Assembly: GCF_019104745.1 (NCBI RefSeq)
Contig: NZ_JAHRWL010000003.1
Location: 62,001 to 126,000, forward strand
Length of the DNA: 64,000 bases
Reading direction: 5' to 3'
Origin: Thalassococcus arenae
GTDB taxonomy: Bacteria > Pseudomonadota > Alphaproteobacteria > Rhodobacterales > Rhodobacteraceae
The notes under the pieces were generated by a model. That model was not told where the DNA came from and searched no databases. It saw only the letters and a program-made list of their open reading frames with translations. How positions within the stretch are numbered: position 1 is the stretch's first letter; the number at the start of each line of letters is the position of its first letter. Both the position numbers and the translations under genes were made by a program. Shown here in pieces: positions 8,059-18,152 of this stretch.

Positions 8059-9846
8059 TTATTCCGCCGCTATCACGGCGGCGTCCGGCGCCTTGCCCGA
8101 ACGGTTCATCCACATCGCGGCGATGACCAGCGCCAGCCAGCCCGCGGCGGCCAGCCACCAGACGTTCATCCCCCCGATGATCAGCGCGGTGCCGATCAGC
8201 CCGCCCTGTACCGCGTAATAGGTCATCGGCAGCAGGGTCTTGCGGATGATCATGCCTTCGCGGTCCACAAGTCCGACGGTGGCGGATGCCGCAACCACGT
8301 TGTGCACGCAGATCATGTTGCCCGCCGCACCGCCCACGGCTTGCAGGGCGACGATCAGGCCGGCCCCGGCGGCGCCCAGTCCGATCTGTTCGGCGGCCGA
8401 GAACTGGAACAGGCTGAACATCATGTTCGAGATCGTGTTCGATCCGGCCACGAAGGCGCCCATCGCCCCGATCCAGGGCGCGAACAGCGACCAGCTTTCA
8501 CCGGTCACGGCCGAGACGCCCTGGGCCAGCATGATCGGCATGCTGACCATCTCGGCCGAGGCCGAGTTGATGAAGACCTGCACCATCGGCACCGCCAGCA
8601 GCAGCGCGGGCGCCGCGGCCAGCATCGTGTGACCCGAGGATTTCAACGCCCGGCCGAAAGCCGGCAACGGCATGCGGTGCAGGACCAGCGTGGCCAGCGC
8701 CGCGACGATGAAGACCGTGCCGGGCAGGTAAAGCGGCTTGACCACCGCGTTGATGCCCGACCCGAACAGGTCGTTGAAGGCCAGTGTGACTTCGGGTGCG
8801 ACCAGCAGCGACTTGACCCATTCCACCGACCGTGTCAGCACCAGCAGTCCGACGACCAGCGCGTAGGGCGCCCAGGCGCGGGCGATCGACATCATCGGCT
8901 TTTCTTCCTCGACCAGATCGACCGTCACATTGTCCATCTTGCCCATCCATTCGTGTTCCCATTCGCTGCGCGCCGGGAAATCGAAACTGTCCTTGGGCAG
9001 GAACCAGCCGCGCCGGGCCGCGGGCACCACGATCAGCAGCGAAACGATGCCGCCCAGCAGCGACGGGAATTCCGGCCCCATCACGTTGGCGATCAATGCA
9101 TAGGGCACGGTAAAGGCGACACCGGCGAACAGCGCGAATTTCCAGGCGCGCAGCCCTTCGCGGAACGACCGGTTCGTACCGAAGAACCGGGTCAGCATGC
9201 CGACCATCAGCAGTGGAATGAACACCCCCACCAGCGCATGGATGATCGCCACGTTGCCGGCGATCTGCATCAGGTATTCGGTGAACCCCATCGGTGCGAT
9301 GGTGGCTTCGACCAGGGGCTGGTCGGCGAGGCCGGTCTTGACGCCCACCAGGATCGGCGTGCCGACCGCGCCGAAGGACACCGGCGTGCTCTGGATGATC
9401 AGGGTCACCATCACCGCCGCCATGGCCGGGAAGCCAAGCGCGACAAGCAGCGGCGCCGCGATCGCGGCAGGTGTGCCAAAGCCCGATGCACCTTCGATCA
9501 TCGCCCCGAACAACCAGGCGATGATGATGGCCTGAACCCGCCGGTCGGGCGATATGCGCGAGAACCCGGCGCGGATCGCGCGGATGCCGCCGCTTTGTTC
9601 CAGAGTGTAAAGCAGCAGGATCGCTCCGAACACGATGAACAGCAGGCTGATCGCGGTGACGGCCCCGTTGACCGTGGCGCCCATCACCTTTTCGGGCGCC
9701 GTGCCCCAGATGGTCAGGGCGGTCAGTGCCGTCACCGCATAGGCGACGGCCATGGAAAGCTTGGCCGATCGGGCCAGAACGACGAGCAGCAGGAACACGG
9801 TTGCAATGGGCAACAGCGCCAGCAGAAATCCTAGGGTAAGCGACAT
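8059..9846 (-). CDS. lctP: L-lactate permease (LctP/LldP family)
   Basis: A 595-residue polytopic inner-membrane protein of the lactate permease family, which imports lactate (and often glycolate) with protons. The ATG at 9846 follows GGAGGAGATC; a longer frame to 9888 has no such site. Typical segments include the conserved [20 protein letters not shown] stretch near residue 130 and [10 protein letters not shown] near residue 465. Length fits the family. It lies downstream of the D-lactate dehydrogenase on the same strand, but with a hairpin and U-tract between them, so the permease may need read-through or its own promoter. Confidence 0.93.
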   Translation of the reverse strand: MSLTLGFLLALLPIATVFLLLVVLARSAKLSMAVAYAVTALTALTIWGTAPEKVMGATVNGAVTAISLLFIVFGAILLLYTLEQSGGIRAIRAGFSRISPDRRVQAIIIAWLFGAMIEGASGFGTPAAIAAPLLVALGFPAMAAVMVTLIIQSTPVSFGAVGTPILVGVKTGLADQPLVEATIAPMGFTEYLMQIAGNVAIIHALVGVFIPLLMVGMLTRFFGTNRSFREGLRAWKFALFAGVAFTVPYALIANVMGPEFPSLLGGIVSLLIVVPAARRGWFLPKDSFDFPARSEWEHEWMGKMDNVTVDLVEEEKPMMSIARAWAPYALVVGLLVLTRSVEWVKSLLVAPEVTLAFNDLFGSGINAVVKPLYLPGTVFIVAALATLVLHRMPLPAFGRALKSSGHTMLAAAPALLLAVPMVQVFINSASAEMVSMPIMLAQGVSAVTGESWSLFAPWIGAMGAFVAGSNTISNMMFSLFQFSAAEQIGLGAAGAGLIVALQAVGGAAGNMICVHNVVAASATVGLVDREGMIIRKTLLPMTYYAVQGGLIGTALIIGGMNVWWLAAAGWLALVIAAMWMNRSGKAPDAAVIAAE

Positions 9847-9895
9847 GATCTCCTCCGGGGGTGCGGCAGCGCCGCGCAGGTTGGTCAAAAAGAAA

Positions 9896-9915
9896 CCCGG
9901 CCCTTTCGGGCCGGG
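9896..9915 (-). terminator. Rho-independent terminator or attenuator between dld and lctP
   Basis: On the minus strand an 8-bp stem of CCCGGCCC with GGGCCCGGG-type pairing and a GAAA loop is followed by TTTCTTTTT. It starts 7 bases past the dld stop. It should end or reduce transcription before lctP, although the two genes are functionally linked. Confidence 0.75.
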
Positions 9916-9921
9916 GTCAGG

Positions 9922-11688
9922 TCAGTGCCAATGGGCACATTTCGAGGTCTGCCCGATGCCCGGGTTCATGCAGTTTGTCGGATCGAGTTTCTTGTAGAAC
10001 TGCGCGAGTTCGGGCTTGGCCTTGTAGAGATGGCCGACATTGTGTTCGGCCGGGTATTCCGCGCCGCGCTGGTCCAGCAGGCGCCACATGGCGTGTTCGA
10101 CCTCAAGGCAGTCATGGCCTTTGCGGATCACGTAATCCTGGTGGAAGACCTGGCAGAAGAAATGGCCGTAATAGAGCTTCTTCTCGATGGCGCGGTCGAT
10201 TTCCGGCGGCAGTGTTTCGACCCAGTCGCGCGTGTTGCGCGGCAGCGCGATGTCCAGCGCCACGATATCCTCGACGGTCTTGCTGTGGATCGCGCGATAG
10301 CGCACCGCAGCCCCCGCCACGGCAAAGCGGTGCAGAAAGGCGGCCTTGCCTTCGTCGGGCGTGCATTCGAACATGTCGCCCTTGTCCGAAGGAAAGCGAT
10401 CGGCCAGATAGGCGCGCGCCTCGGCGATGCCCGCCCCGCCCATCTTGAGCAGAAGGTGGTGTTCGAACCGGTCGCGGAACTGGTTCATGCGCCTGGGCAG
10501 GTGCTGCGGAAACAGCGATGCAACGGTTTGCGCGACCCTGTCCGACGCTGTCGCGCCCAACCCCAGCCGGTCGGTCAGGGCATCGACACGGGCCTTGGTG
10601 GCGAACAGCGCCGGCATCCGGTCGGTGCCGGCCTTCTGGATGAACAGAAAGGTATCCTTGCCGTAGCGGGCGGCGATGTCATAGGCGTCGCGGTGGATGT
10701 ATTCGCCCGCGATCGGCAAATTGTCGAACTGACCCAGGATGTCACGGCGCAGATCCGTGAGCACCTGCGGGTCGTTGGTGCCGATGTAGAAGACCGCAGT
10801 TTCCGGCTCGGCCTCGAAGGTATCCAGCCGGACAGCGAAGACGCCCAGCTTGCCGGCGCATCCCGACGCGCCGTTCAGCCGGCGCGGGTCGGCGTTGAAC
10901 CGGGCGGGTGTATCGGCCTCCACATCGCGGACATGGTCGACATAGTCCCGATCTGACGCCCAGGCGTTGGTCTGCTGCGCATCGGGCAGGTCGCCGCGGT
11001 CGAGACGACCCAATATCTCCTCCGGCGTCTCACCCAGATCGAGACCCAACGCGTTCACCAGCGCGACCGATCCATCCTCGCGGACTTCGGCATAAAGGCT
11101 GAGTTCGGTATAGGCCGGGCCGCGCTGCACCAGCGCCCCGCCGGAATTGTTGCAGATACCACCCAGAACCGAAGCGCCGATGCAGGACGACCCGATCACG
11201 GAATGCGGTTCGCGGCCCAACGGACGCAGGGTCTGTTCCAGCCGGTCCAGCGTGGCACCGGGCAGGCACAGCACCTGTTCGCCGGCACCCAACAGATGGA
11301 TGCCTTTCAGACGCATCACGTTGATGAGCACGATTTCCCGGTCGTAGTCGTCGCCCCACGGCGTCGAACCACCCGTCAGACCAGTGTTCGCGGCCTGAAA
11401 GATCACCGCCCTTCCGGCCTCGACCGCGGTCCTGAGCACGCGCCATTGCTCGACCAGCGTCCCCGGGCAGACCACTGCCACAACCGGACCCGAACCATAC
11501 CGGATCCCCTTGGTGAAGCGTCGGGTCGTTCGGGGCTTGGTCAGAACGTTGCGGCTTCCGACGATGGCCCGCAGGTCGTGCAGCAGCGCAGCGGCCGGCT
11601 TTGGTTGGGTCGCCGTGCTGATGAACGGTTCGGCAGGCTGCTTTGCTTGGCCGCGTGAATCGTGAACGCTTTGCCGAGACGTGGTCAT
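9922..11688 (-). CDS. dld: Quinone-dependent D-lactate dehydrogenase (membrane-associated, FAD)
   Basis: A 588-residue Dld-type flavoprotein that oxidises D-lactate to pyruvate and passes electrons to the quinone pool. The FAD_binding_4 domain holds NTGLTGGSTPWG near residues 100-111 and the conserved GSSCIGASVLGGICNNSGGALVQ-type stretch near residue 170. The C-terminal half is the Dld membrane-binding and cap region, ending in KKLDPTNCMNPGIGQTSK. The ATG at 11688 is preceded by GGAGGGGG. It is divergent from a FadR-type regulator, with a candidate operator between. Its pyruvate could feed the oxidoreductase at 3454-7964. Confidence 0.93.
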   Translation of the reverse strand: MTTSRQSVHDSRGQAKQPAEPFISTATQPKPAAALLHDLRAIVGSRNVLTKPRTTRRFTKGIRYGSGPVVAVVCPGTLVEQWRVLRTAVEAGRAVIFQAANTGLTGGSTPWGDDYDREIVLINVMRLKGIHLLGAGEQVLCLPGATLDRLEQTLRPLGREPHSVIGSSCIGASVLGGICNNSGGALVQRGPAYTELSLYAEVREDGSVALVNALGLDLGETPEEILGRLDRGDLPDAQQTNAWASDRDYVDHVRDVEADTPARFNADPRRLNGASGCAGKLGVFAVRLDTFEAEPETAVFYIGTNDPQVLTDLRRDILGQFDNLPIAGEYIHRDAYDIAARYGKDTFLFIQKAGTDRMPALFATKARVDALTDRLGLGATASDRVAQTVASLFPQHLPRRMNQFRDRFEHHLLLKMGGAGIAEARAYLADRFPSDKGDMFECTPDEGKAAFLHRFAVAGAAVRYRAIHSKTVEDIVALDIALPRNTRDWVETLPPEIDRAIEKKLYYGHFFCQVFHQDYVIRKGHDCLEVEHAMWRLLDQRGAEYPAEHNVGHLYKAKPELAQFYKKLDPTNCMNPGIGQTSKCAHWH

Positions 11689-11781
11689 GTCTGTCCCCCT
11701 CCGGTGCCATTGCGCGACGCCGCTCCCTGACGCGCACAGTGGTTAATTCAACTTTCCGTTAGGTCATGTTGGTAAAATGTT

Positions 11782-11798
11782 TTGACCACACGGGTCAA
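11782..11798. promoter_or_regulatory. Candidate FadR/LldR-type operator
   Basis: TTGACC and GGTCAA form a perfect inverted repeat with a 5-base spacer in the 205-base gap between dld and its divergent regulator gene. Dyads of this size are usual targets of GntR/FadR-family regulators. It lies about 95 bases from both start codons, so it could serve both promoters. Confidence 0.55.
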
Positions 11799-11893
11799 CA
11801 ATGAAAGACGCCTTTACCTAATTTGTCGCATCCCCTAGGCTTGGCGACAGACAAGCCATTGAAATCAGTCGATGGACACCGGGATCTTTCGCC

Positions 11894-12679
11894 ATGCCTG
11901 CATCCGCCAAAGCCACAGGGGTCGCCGACCTGACCGCCCGGCAGATCGAAGACCTGATTCTCGAAGGTTCTCTGCGCTCGGGCGAACCGCTGTTGTCGGA
12001 ACGCGAAATGGCTGAACGCCTGCAGGTGTCGCGCCCGACCCTGCGGCAAAGCCTCAAGCTGCTGGAGGAGCGCGGACTGATCGTGTCGGGGCCGGACGGC
12101 AGCAAGTCGGTGGCCCGACTGGCGGTCGGTCTGATCGATCCGCTGATGGCACTGATCGCCACACGGCCGGACATCTCGGACAATTACCTGGAACTGCGTG
12201 CCACGCTGGAACGGATGGCAGCCACGCTGGCCGCAACCCGCGCGACGGATGTGGACCGCGACGCGCTGCGAGCCTGTGTCGCCCGGATCGAGGCCGCCCA
12301 CGGCCTGGCCGATCCCGCAGCCGAAGCCGAAGCGGATCTGGACCTGCATGTCACGGTCTACGAAGCCTGCCACAACGCCGTTCTGCTGCAGATCATGCGC
12401 GCGCTGATCGGCATGTTGCGGCAGGGTGTCTTTCTGAACCGCGAACGCCTGTACGCACTGCCCGAAGTGCGCGAAACGCTGCGCAACCAGCATATCGCCA
12501 TCGTCGACGGCATTCTGGCACGCGATCCCGAAGCCGCGGGTGCCGCGGCAGAGGCCCACATGATCTATACGCGCGAGGTTCTGGCCGAAATCGCATCGGC
12601 GGAAAAGCGGTTGCAGGTATCCCTGCGCCGGATCGCCGGGGGCGACATCGCGCAGCGCAAGGTGCGGTCAGGCGGCTGA
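11894..12679 (+). CDS. FadR-family (GntR/FCD) regulator of lactate utilisation
   Basis: A 261-residue regulator. The N-terminal winged helix-turn-helix spans about residues 10-75 (LLSEREMAERLQVSRPTLRQSLKLLEERG). It is followed by an all-helical FCD ligand domain, with candidate metal ligands in DLDLHVTVYEACHN (near residues 150-163) and in RNQHIAIVDGI (near residue 205). Its position divergent from dld suggests an LldR/LutR-like, lactate-responsive repressor. That role is inferred from context. Its last 12 bases overlap the 3' end of the convergent LacI gene. Confidence 0.85.
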   Translation: MPASAKATGVADLTARQIEDLILEGSLRSGEPLLSEREMAERLQVSRPTLRQSLKLLEERGLIVSGPDGSKSVARLAVGLIDPLMALIATRPDISDNYLELRATLERMAATLAATRATDVDRDALRACVARIEAAHGLADPAAEAEADLDLHVTVYEACHNAVLLQIMRALIGMLRQGVFLNRERLYALPEVRETLRNQHIAIVDGILARDPEAAGAAAEAHMIYTREVLAEIASAEKRLQVSLRRIAGGDIAQRKVRSGG

Positions 12680-13717
12680 ACCCGAAGCGTCGCCTCCGAC
12701 GACATCGCCCCTGCGCGACAATGCACCGGTGGTGTCGCGCACCACGAGCTCGGCCGTGACCTCCGACGTGGTGGGCGGCATGTCCGGATCCTCGATGCGA
12801 TCCAGCAGGATTCGCGCCAGTCGGCGGCCCAGTTTGTGCGGCGACACCGCCATCGTCGTCAGCGGCGGCGTGGCCACGGCCGCATCCTGGATGTCGTCGA
12901 AGCCGATGATCGACATGTCGCGTCCAGGCTGCAGTCCCGACCGGGTCACGGCCAGGCTGGCTCCTAGCGCGACCATGTCACCATTGCACACCAGCGCCGT
13001 CACTTCCGGATGGGCGCGGCGCAGCGCCGTCATCGCCTCGAGCCCCGCGAGCTTGTTGTCGTCGCAATCCCAGACCACCAAAGACCCAAGCCCGCGATCG
13101 ACCATCGCCTTGCGATAGCCGTCGACCCGTTCGCGCCGAACGATGCTGGAATCATTGCCGCCCAGATAGGCGATGCGTCGGTGTCCCAGACCGATCAGGT
13201 GTCCGGTCGCTGTCGCGGTCGCGTCGGCATTGCGGATACCGACATGATCCAGATCGCGCCGCACGTTTCTCAGGAAAGTCACGGTCGGGATGCCCTGCGC
13301 GCGCAACAGGTCGAATGTTTCTTCCGGCGTGTCCATCGCGGGCACCCACAACAAACCTCCGCGGCCGTGCCGGATGAAGGCCTCGAGTTGCCGAGACTGC
13401 CGCACCGGATCGTCACGCGTGTCGACGATGGATACCAGATAGCCTTCGGCTTCGAGCAGATCCACGACGCCGCCAATCACCTCGGCGTTAAAAGGGTTCT
13501 GCAATTGGTTGATGACAAACCCGATTTCGTGGTTGTCCCCGGATCGGATCGCGGCGGCGCGAGAATTCGGTACATAGTGCAGCTGGCGGGCCGTCTCGAG
13601 CACCTTGTCGCGGGTCTGCTCTGAAATGCGGCCGGTTCCGCGCAATACCTGGCTCACCGTGGGAATCGAGACCCCCGCAGCTTTGGCGACGGTACCCAAG
13701 GTCGGTTTGCCGGACAC
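12668..13717 (-). CDS. LacI-family transcriptional regulator
   Basis: A 349-residue LacI regulator. The frame stays open far upstream, but LacI proteins begin right at the helix-turn-helix. The GTG at 13717 gives SGKPTLGTVAKAAGVSIPTV at the N-terminus with GAGG 8 bases upstream, so I prefer it to the ATG at 13787. The sugar-binding periplasmic-fold domain follows, with HEIGFVINQLQNPFNAEVI near residue 60 and IIGFDDIQDAAVATPPLTTM near residue 275. It is divergent from the ABC/GH63/isomerase operon and probably represses it. The likely inducer is a sugar or glycoside from that pathway. Confidence 0.88.
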   Translation of the reverse strand: MSGKPTLGTVAKAAGVSIPTVSQVLRGTGRISEQTRDKVLETARQLHYVPNSRAAAIRSGDNHEIGFVINQLQNPFNAEVIGGVVDLLEAEGYLVSIVDTRDDPVRQSRQLEAFIRHGRGGLLWVPAMDTPEETFDLLRAQGIPTVTFLRNVRRDLDHVGIRNADATATATGHLIGLGHRRIAYLGGNDSSIVRRERVDGYRKAMVDRGLGSLVVWDCDDNKLAGLEAMTALRRAHPEVTALVCNGDMVALGASLAVTRSGLQPGRDMSIIGFDDIQDAAVATPPLTTMAVSPHKLGRRLARILLDRIEDPDMPPTTSEVTAELVVRDTTGALSRRGDVVGGDASGSAA

Positions 13718-13734
13718 GAACTGCCTCACAATCA

Positions 13735-13746
13735 GATATATCGTTA
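13735..13746 (-). promoter_or_regulatory. Candidate LacI operator, copy 1
   Basis: GATATATCGTTA lies 18 bases upstream of the proposed GTG start of the LacI gene. An inverted copy with one mismatch occurs at 13848-13859. The proximity to the LacI start fits autoregulation. Confidence 0.45.
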
Positions 13747-13847
13747 CGCCCAAGTCTTTGACAAAAATTCCCAGAGTTTCAACCATTTTCGACCGCCATT
13801 TGCGGAAGGGGGTGTCGTCGTCTCGGAAAAAATGTTGACGCAAGGTA

Positions 13848-13859
13848 TAACGATGTATC
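13848..13859 (+). promoter_or_regulatory. Candidate LacI operator, copy 2
   Basis: TAACGATGTATC is the reverse complement of copy 1 with one change. It lies 8 bases after a TTGACG hexamer (13835-13840), inside a likely promoter that reads toward the binding-protein gene at 14015. Two copies 113 bases apart could allow looping. Confidence 0.45.
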
Positions 13860-14014
13860 ACGCTTGAGCCAAGGGAGGAGATTCGCGGCCACTTCGCCAA
13901 AGTGACGCGTCCTTCCCCCTCGGCGCGCGGAACCTCGAACGAAGTCGAGGCGCGGCGCTTCACTGCGGAAGCCACGACAAGATCCGGCCCCGCGCGACAT
14001 TTTTGGGAGGAACC

Positions 14015-15283
14015 ATGACCCTATTTTCCAGGATTCTCGGCGCGACATCCGGCGTCGCTTTCGCATGCAGCGCCTTTTCGGCCCAGGCGGATATGCTGTT
14101 CTGGTCAACGCAGGCCAAACCCGTCGAAGAAGCGCAGGCGATGCGCGAACAGGTGCTGGCCGGATTCGGCGAAACCGTCGATTACCAGCCCAATGACGGT
14201 GGCCCCTGGCTGACACGTCTGCAGGCCGAACTGCAGGCCGGTTCGGGCACCATTGCCGTCTTGGGCGCGCTGCACGGTGATTTCTCGGCGATGAACCCCG
14301 ATGATCTGGTCGACCTGTCGGACATGGGTGTCATGAGCGCATCGGGAACGTTCAACACGCTTGCCAAGCTGGGAACCGACAGCTTGCAGTACATTCCCTG
14401 GATGCAGGCCAGCTACGTCATGGCGGCCAACAAGGAAGCGCTGCAATACCTGCCCGAGGGCGCAGACATCAACGCGTTGACCTACGACCAACTGATCGAA
14501 TGGGCCGCAAATGCGCATGAAGCGGCAGGTGAACCCAAGTTCGGCTTCCCGGCCGGCCCGAAGGGACTGAAGCACCGCTTTTTCCAGGGCTATCTCTATC
14601 CGTCCTACACCAACGGCGTCGTGCGCACCTTCGCCAGCGACGAGGCGGTCACCGCGTGGGAAAAGATGCGCGAGCTTTGGACGCACACCAATCCGGCCTC
14701 GACCAACTTCTCGTTCATGCAGGAACAGCTTTTGTCCGGCGATGCCTGGATCGTTTTCGATCACACCTCGCGTCTTGCGCAGGCGTTCAACGAACGCCCC
14801 GACGATTTCGTCGCCTTCCCGGCGCCGGCTGGTCCGACCGGGCGCGGCTTCATGCCTGTTCTTGCCGGTGTCGCAATCCCGCGCACCGCGCCCGACATGG
14901 AGGCGTCCAAGGCGCTGATCGAATACATGCTCAAGCCGGAAACGCAGATCGCGACGCTGCGCGCCACCAACTTTTTCCCGGTGGTCGACGTGGATCTTCC
15001 GGACGATCTGCCGCCATCGGTCAAGGCCGCGGGTAACGCGATCGCCAAGATGAGCGGCTCTGCCGATGCCAATCCGGGGCTTTTGCCGGCGGGCCTGGGC
15101 GACAAGGGCGGCGAATTCAACCAGGTCTTCGTCGACAGCTTTGAACGGATCGTTTTGGCCGGCCAGGACATCCGCGCCGTGCTCGACGATCAGAAGGCCA
15201 CGCTGGCGGCGATCATGGAAGCCACCGGCGCGCCGTGCTGGGCGCCCGACGCACCGTCCGAAGGCGCCTGCCCGGTCGAATAA
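14015..15283 (+). CDS. Extracellular solute-binding protein of glycoside ABC importer
   Basis: Periplasmic SBP_bac_1-type binding protein, 422 residues. The ATG at 14015 follows GGGAGGAACC. A signal peptide of about 29 residues ends near SAQADM. It begins the operon of two permeases, an ATPase, a GH63 hydrolase and a sugar isomerase. The hydrolase downstream has no signal peptide, so this protein should bind the intact glycoside. Mannosylglycerate is the best guess from context; glucosylglycerate is an alternative. A hairpin follows the gene. Confidence 0.88.
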   Translation: MTLFSRILGATSGVAFACSAFSAQADMLFWSTQAKPVEEAQAMREQVLAGFGETVDYQPNDGGPWLTRLQAELQAGSGTIAVLGALHGDFSAMNPDDLVDLSDMGVMSASGTFNTLAKLGTDSLQYIPWMQASYVMAANKEALQYLPEGADINALTYDQLIEWAANAHEAAGEPKFGFPAGPKGLKHRFFQGYLYPSYTNGVVRTFASDEAVTAWEKMRELWTHTNPASTNFSFMQEQLLSGDAWIVFDHTSRLAQAFNERPDDFVAFPAPAGPTGRGFMPVLAGVAIPRTAPDMEASKALIEYMLKPETQIATLRATNFFPVVDVDLPDDLPPSVKAAGNAIAKMSGSADANPGLLPAGLGDKGGEFNQVFVDSFERIVLAGQDIRAVLDDQKATLAAIMEATGAPCWAPDAPSEGACPVE

Positions 15284-15308
15284 GGCCAGCGCCCTTTCAC
15301 ACCTCCCG

Positions 15309-15342
15309 GTGTCCGGGCCGCCTTTTCACCAGGCCCGGACAC
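15309..15342 (+). promoter_or_regulatory. Intercistronic stem-loop after the binding-protein gene
   Basis: GTGTCCGGGCC pairs perfectly with GGCCCGGACAC over 11 bp around a 12-base loop, 25 bases past the binding-protein stop and 48 bases before the first permease. No U-tract follows, so it probably tunes relative expression. Confidence 0.7.
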
Positions 15343-15390
15343 GTCCTTCCCCGCAAAGCACGCCCTCAGCGCCCCAGAAGGAGCGACCCG

Positions 15391-16236
15391 ATGAACGCTC
15401 GGTTGCTACCCTATGTCCTGATCCTGCCGGTCACCCTGTTCCTGTGCCTGTTCTTTGTGTATCCGTTCCTGCTTGTCTCCAAGCAGGCCTTCAGCACCGG
15501 CGAAGGGTTCTCGCTCGACAATTTCAGGCAAGTGACCAGCTACTGGAAATTCCCGATCTCGTTGCGCAATACGTTGTTGCTGGCGGCGGCTGTCGTGCCG
15601 ATCCAGCTGGCGCTGGCGCTTCTCATGGCCACCATGGTCAACCGGATGGAGAAGGGCCGCGACCTGGTGCTTTACGTCTGGACCATCCCGCTGGGGATCT
15701 CCGACCTGGCTGCAGGCATCATCTGGTTGGCCATCTTCGAGCAATCCGGCTTTCTGAACTCGATGATGACCGGGCTTGGGCTGATCGACAAACCGGTCAA
15801 CCTGCTGACGTTCCAGAACCCCGGGATCGTGTTCCTGGCCATCATGCTGGCCGAGATCTGGCGGGCGACGGCGATCATGCTGGTGATCCTGGTGGCCGGC
15901 ATCGGCCTGATCCCCAAGGAATACTACGAGGCGGCCGAAGTCTTCGGCGCCTCCAAGTGGAAACAGTTCCTGCGCATCACGCTGCCGCTACTTCGGCCGT
16001 CCCTGCAAACCGCGCTGGTCCTGCGGGTCATCCTGGCCTTCGAGGTTTTCGCGGTGGTCGCAGCCCTTGGCGGCACGCTGTTTCCGGTCCTCATGGGCGA
16101 AACCTATACCTATCAGTTCGACCTGCTGAATAGCGGAGCTGCCGCGGCCATGGCCTTGATCATCCTCGCCATTTCGATCGCGGCGACACTGGTGATCCTG
16201 CGGGTCCTGCGCGTTCCGAAAGGAGCCACGATATGA
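15391..16236 (+). CDS. ABC transporter permease (MalF-like)
   Basis: A 281-residue inner-membrane permease with six hydrophobic segments, starting MNARLLPYVLILPVTLFL. The EAA-loop motif YYEAAEVFGASKWKQFLRITLP lies near residues 177-198. The ATG at 15391 has GAAGGAGCG upstream; a longer frame from 15235 would run over the hairpin. It overlaps the second permease by ATGA. It pairs with the protein at 16233-17072 to form the channel of the LacI-controlled importer. Confidence 0.9.
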   Translation: MNARLLPYVLILPVTLFLCLFFVYPFLLVSKQAFSTGEGFSLDNFRQVTSYWKFPISLRNTLLLAAAVVPIQLALALLMATMVNRMEKGRDLVLYVWTIPLGISDLAAGIIWLAIFEQSGFLNSMMTGLGLIDKPVNLLTFQNPGIVFLAIMLAEIWRATAIMLVILVAGIGLIPKEYYEAAEVFGASKWKQFLRITLPLLRPSLQTALVLRVILAFEVFAVVAALGGTLFPVLMGETYTYQFDLLNSGAAAAMALIILAISIAATLVILRVLRVPKGATI

Positions 16237-17072
16237 CCGCCGTCGCCACCGATGTCGCGGTGCCCGATACCCGCAGGGCCGGCCGCCTGGTCTATGCCGC
16301 CGCCGTGGTGCTGCTGTGCGCCTGGGTACTGGTGCCGATCTACTTTCTGCTGATCAACACGCTGAGTTCGCCCGACACCGTGAACGGGTTTCCAAAGCCG
16401 TTCATCCCGGAATTCGATCTCGCGTCGCTGCAATTCTTCGCTGGCTTCGCGGGGATGCTGACTGCGCTCAAGAACTCGGTTCTGGTCGCCGGCCTGACGA
16501 TGGTCATGTCGATCCTGATCGGCGCGCCGGCCGGTTACGCGCTGTCCCGTTTCGAATTCCGCGGCAAGGAGTTGTTCCGCCTGCTGATCCTGCTGACGCG
16601 CGCGTTTCCCCTGCCCCTTCTGGCGCTTCCGCTGGCGGTGATGTTCATCCGGACCGGGCTTGACGACACGGTATTCGGCCTGGCGCTGGTGCACACCACC
16701 CTGGCGATCCCGTTCTCGGTGCTGATCACCTACTCGCTGTTCTCGGGCATCCCGCTGGAGTTGGAAGAAGCGGCCTGGACCCTGGGCTGCACCCGGTTGA
16801 CGGCCTTCACCAAGGTCGTTCTGCCACTGATCCTGCCTGGCATCACCGCATCGGCGATCTTCGCTTTCGTGATCTCGTGGAACGAGGTCTTCGCGGCCGC
16901 TGTTCTGACCATCGAGAACCGCACGCTGACCGCCTTTTTGCTGCAAAACCTGGATACCTCCCCGCTGCATCTGAAATTCGCGGGTGGCTTCATCCTCGTC
17001 GTGCCGGCGTTGGTCTTCATATTCGCCGTGCGCAAATACCTGTTCGCCATGTGGGGCATCGCCAACCGCTGA
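16233..17072 (+). CDS. ABC transporter permease (MalG-like)
   Basis: A 279-residue inner-membrane permease, second of the pair. It has six hydrophobic segments and an EAA loop (ELEEAAWTLGCTRLTAFTKVVLP) near residues 174-196, where the first conserved residues are kept. It ends KYLFAMWGIANR, typical of MalG-type chains. The start overlaps the upstream stop by 4 bases, with AAGGAG at the right distance. The ATPase gene follows after 30 bases. Confidence 0.9.
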   Translation: MTAVATDVAVPDTRRAGRLVYAAAVVLLCAWVLVPIYFLLINTLSSPDTVNGFPKPFIPEFDLASLQFFAGFAGMLTALKNSVLVAGLTMVMSILIGAPAGYALSRFEFRGKELFRLLILLTRAFPLPLLALPLAVMFIRTGLDDTVFGLALVHTTLAIPFSVLITYSLFSGIPLELEEAAWTLGCTRLTAFTKVVLPLILPGITASAIFAFVISWNEVFAAAVLTIENRTLTAFLLQNLDTSPLHLKFAGGFILVVPALVFIFAVRKYLFAMWGIANR

Positions 17073-17102
17073 AGCGGGGCGACCGGAAAGGAGCTTCGAA
17101 GA

Positions 17103-18143
<1,041 letters not shown>

Positions 18144-18152
18144 GGAGAACCC

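Noticed and set aside
13718-13975. 86-residue N-terminal extension of the LacI protein
   Set aside because: LacI proteins begin at the helix-turn-helix, and the extension would cover the promoter and operator region.
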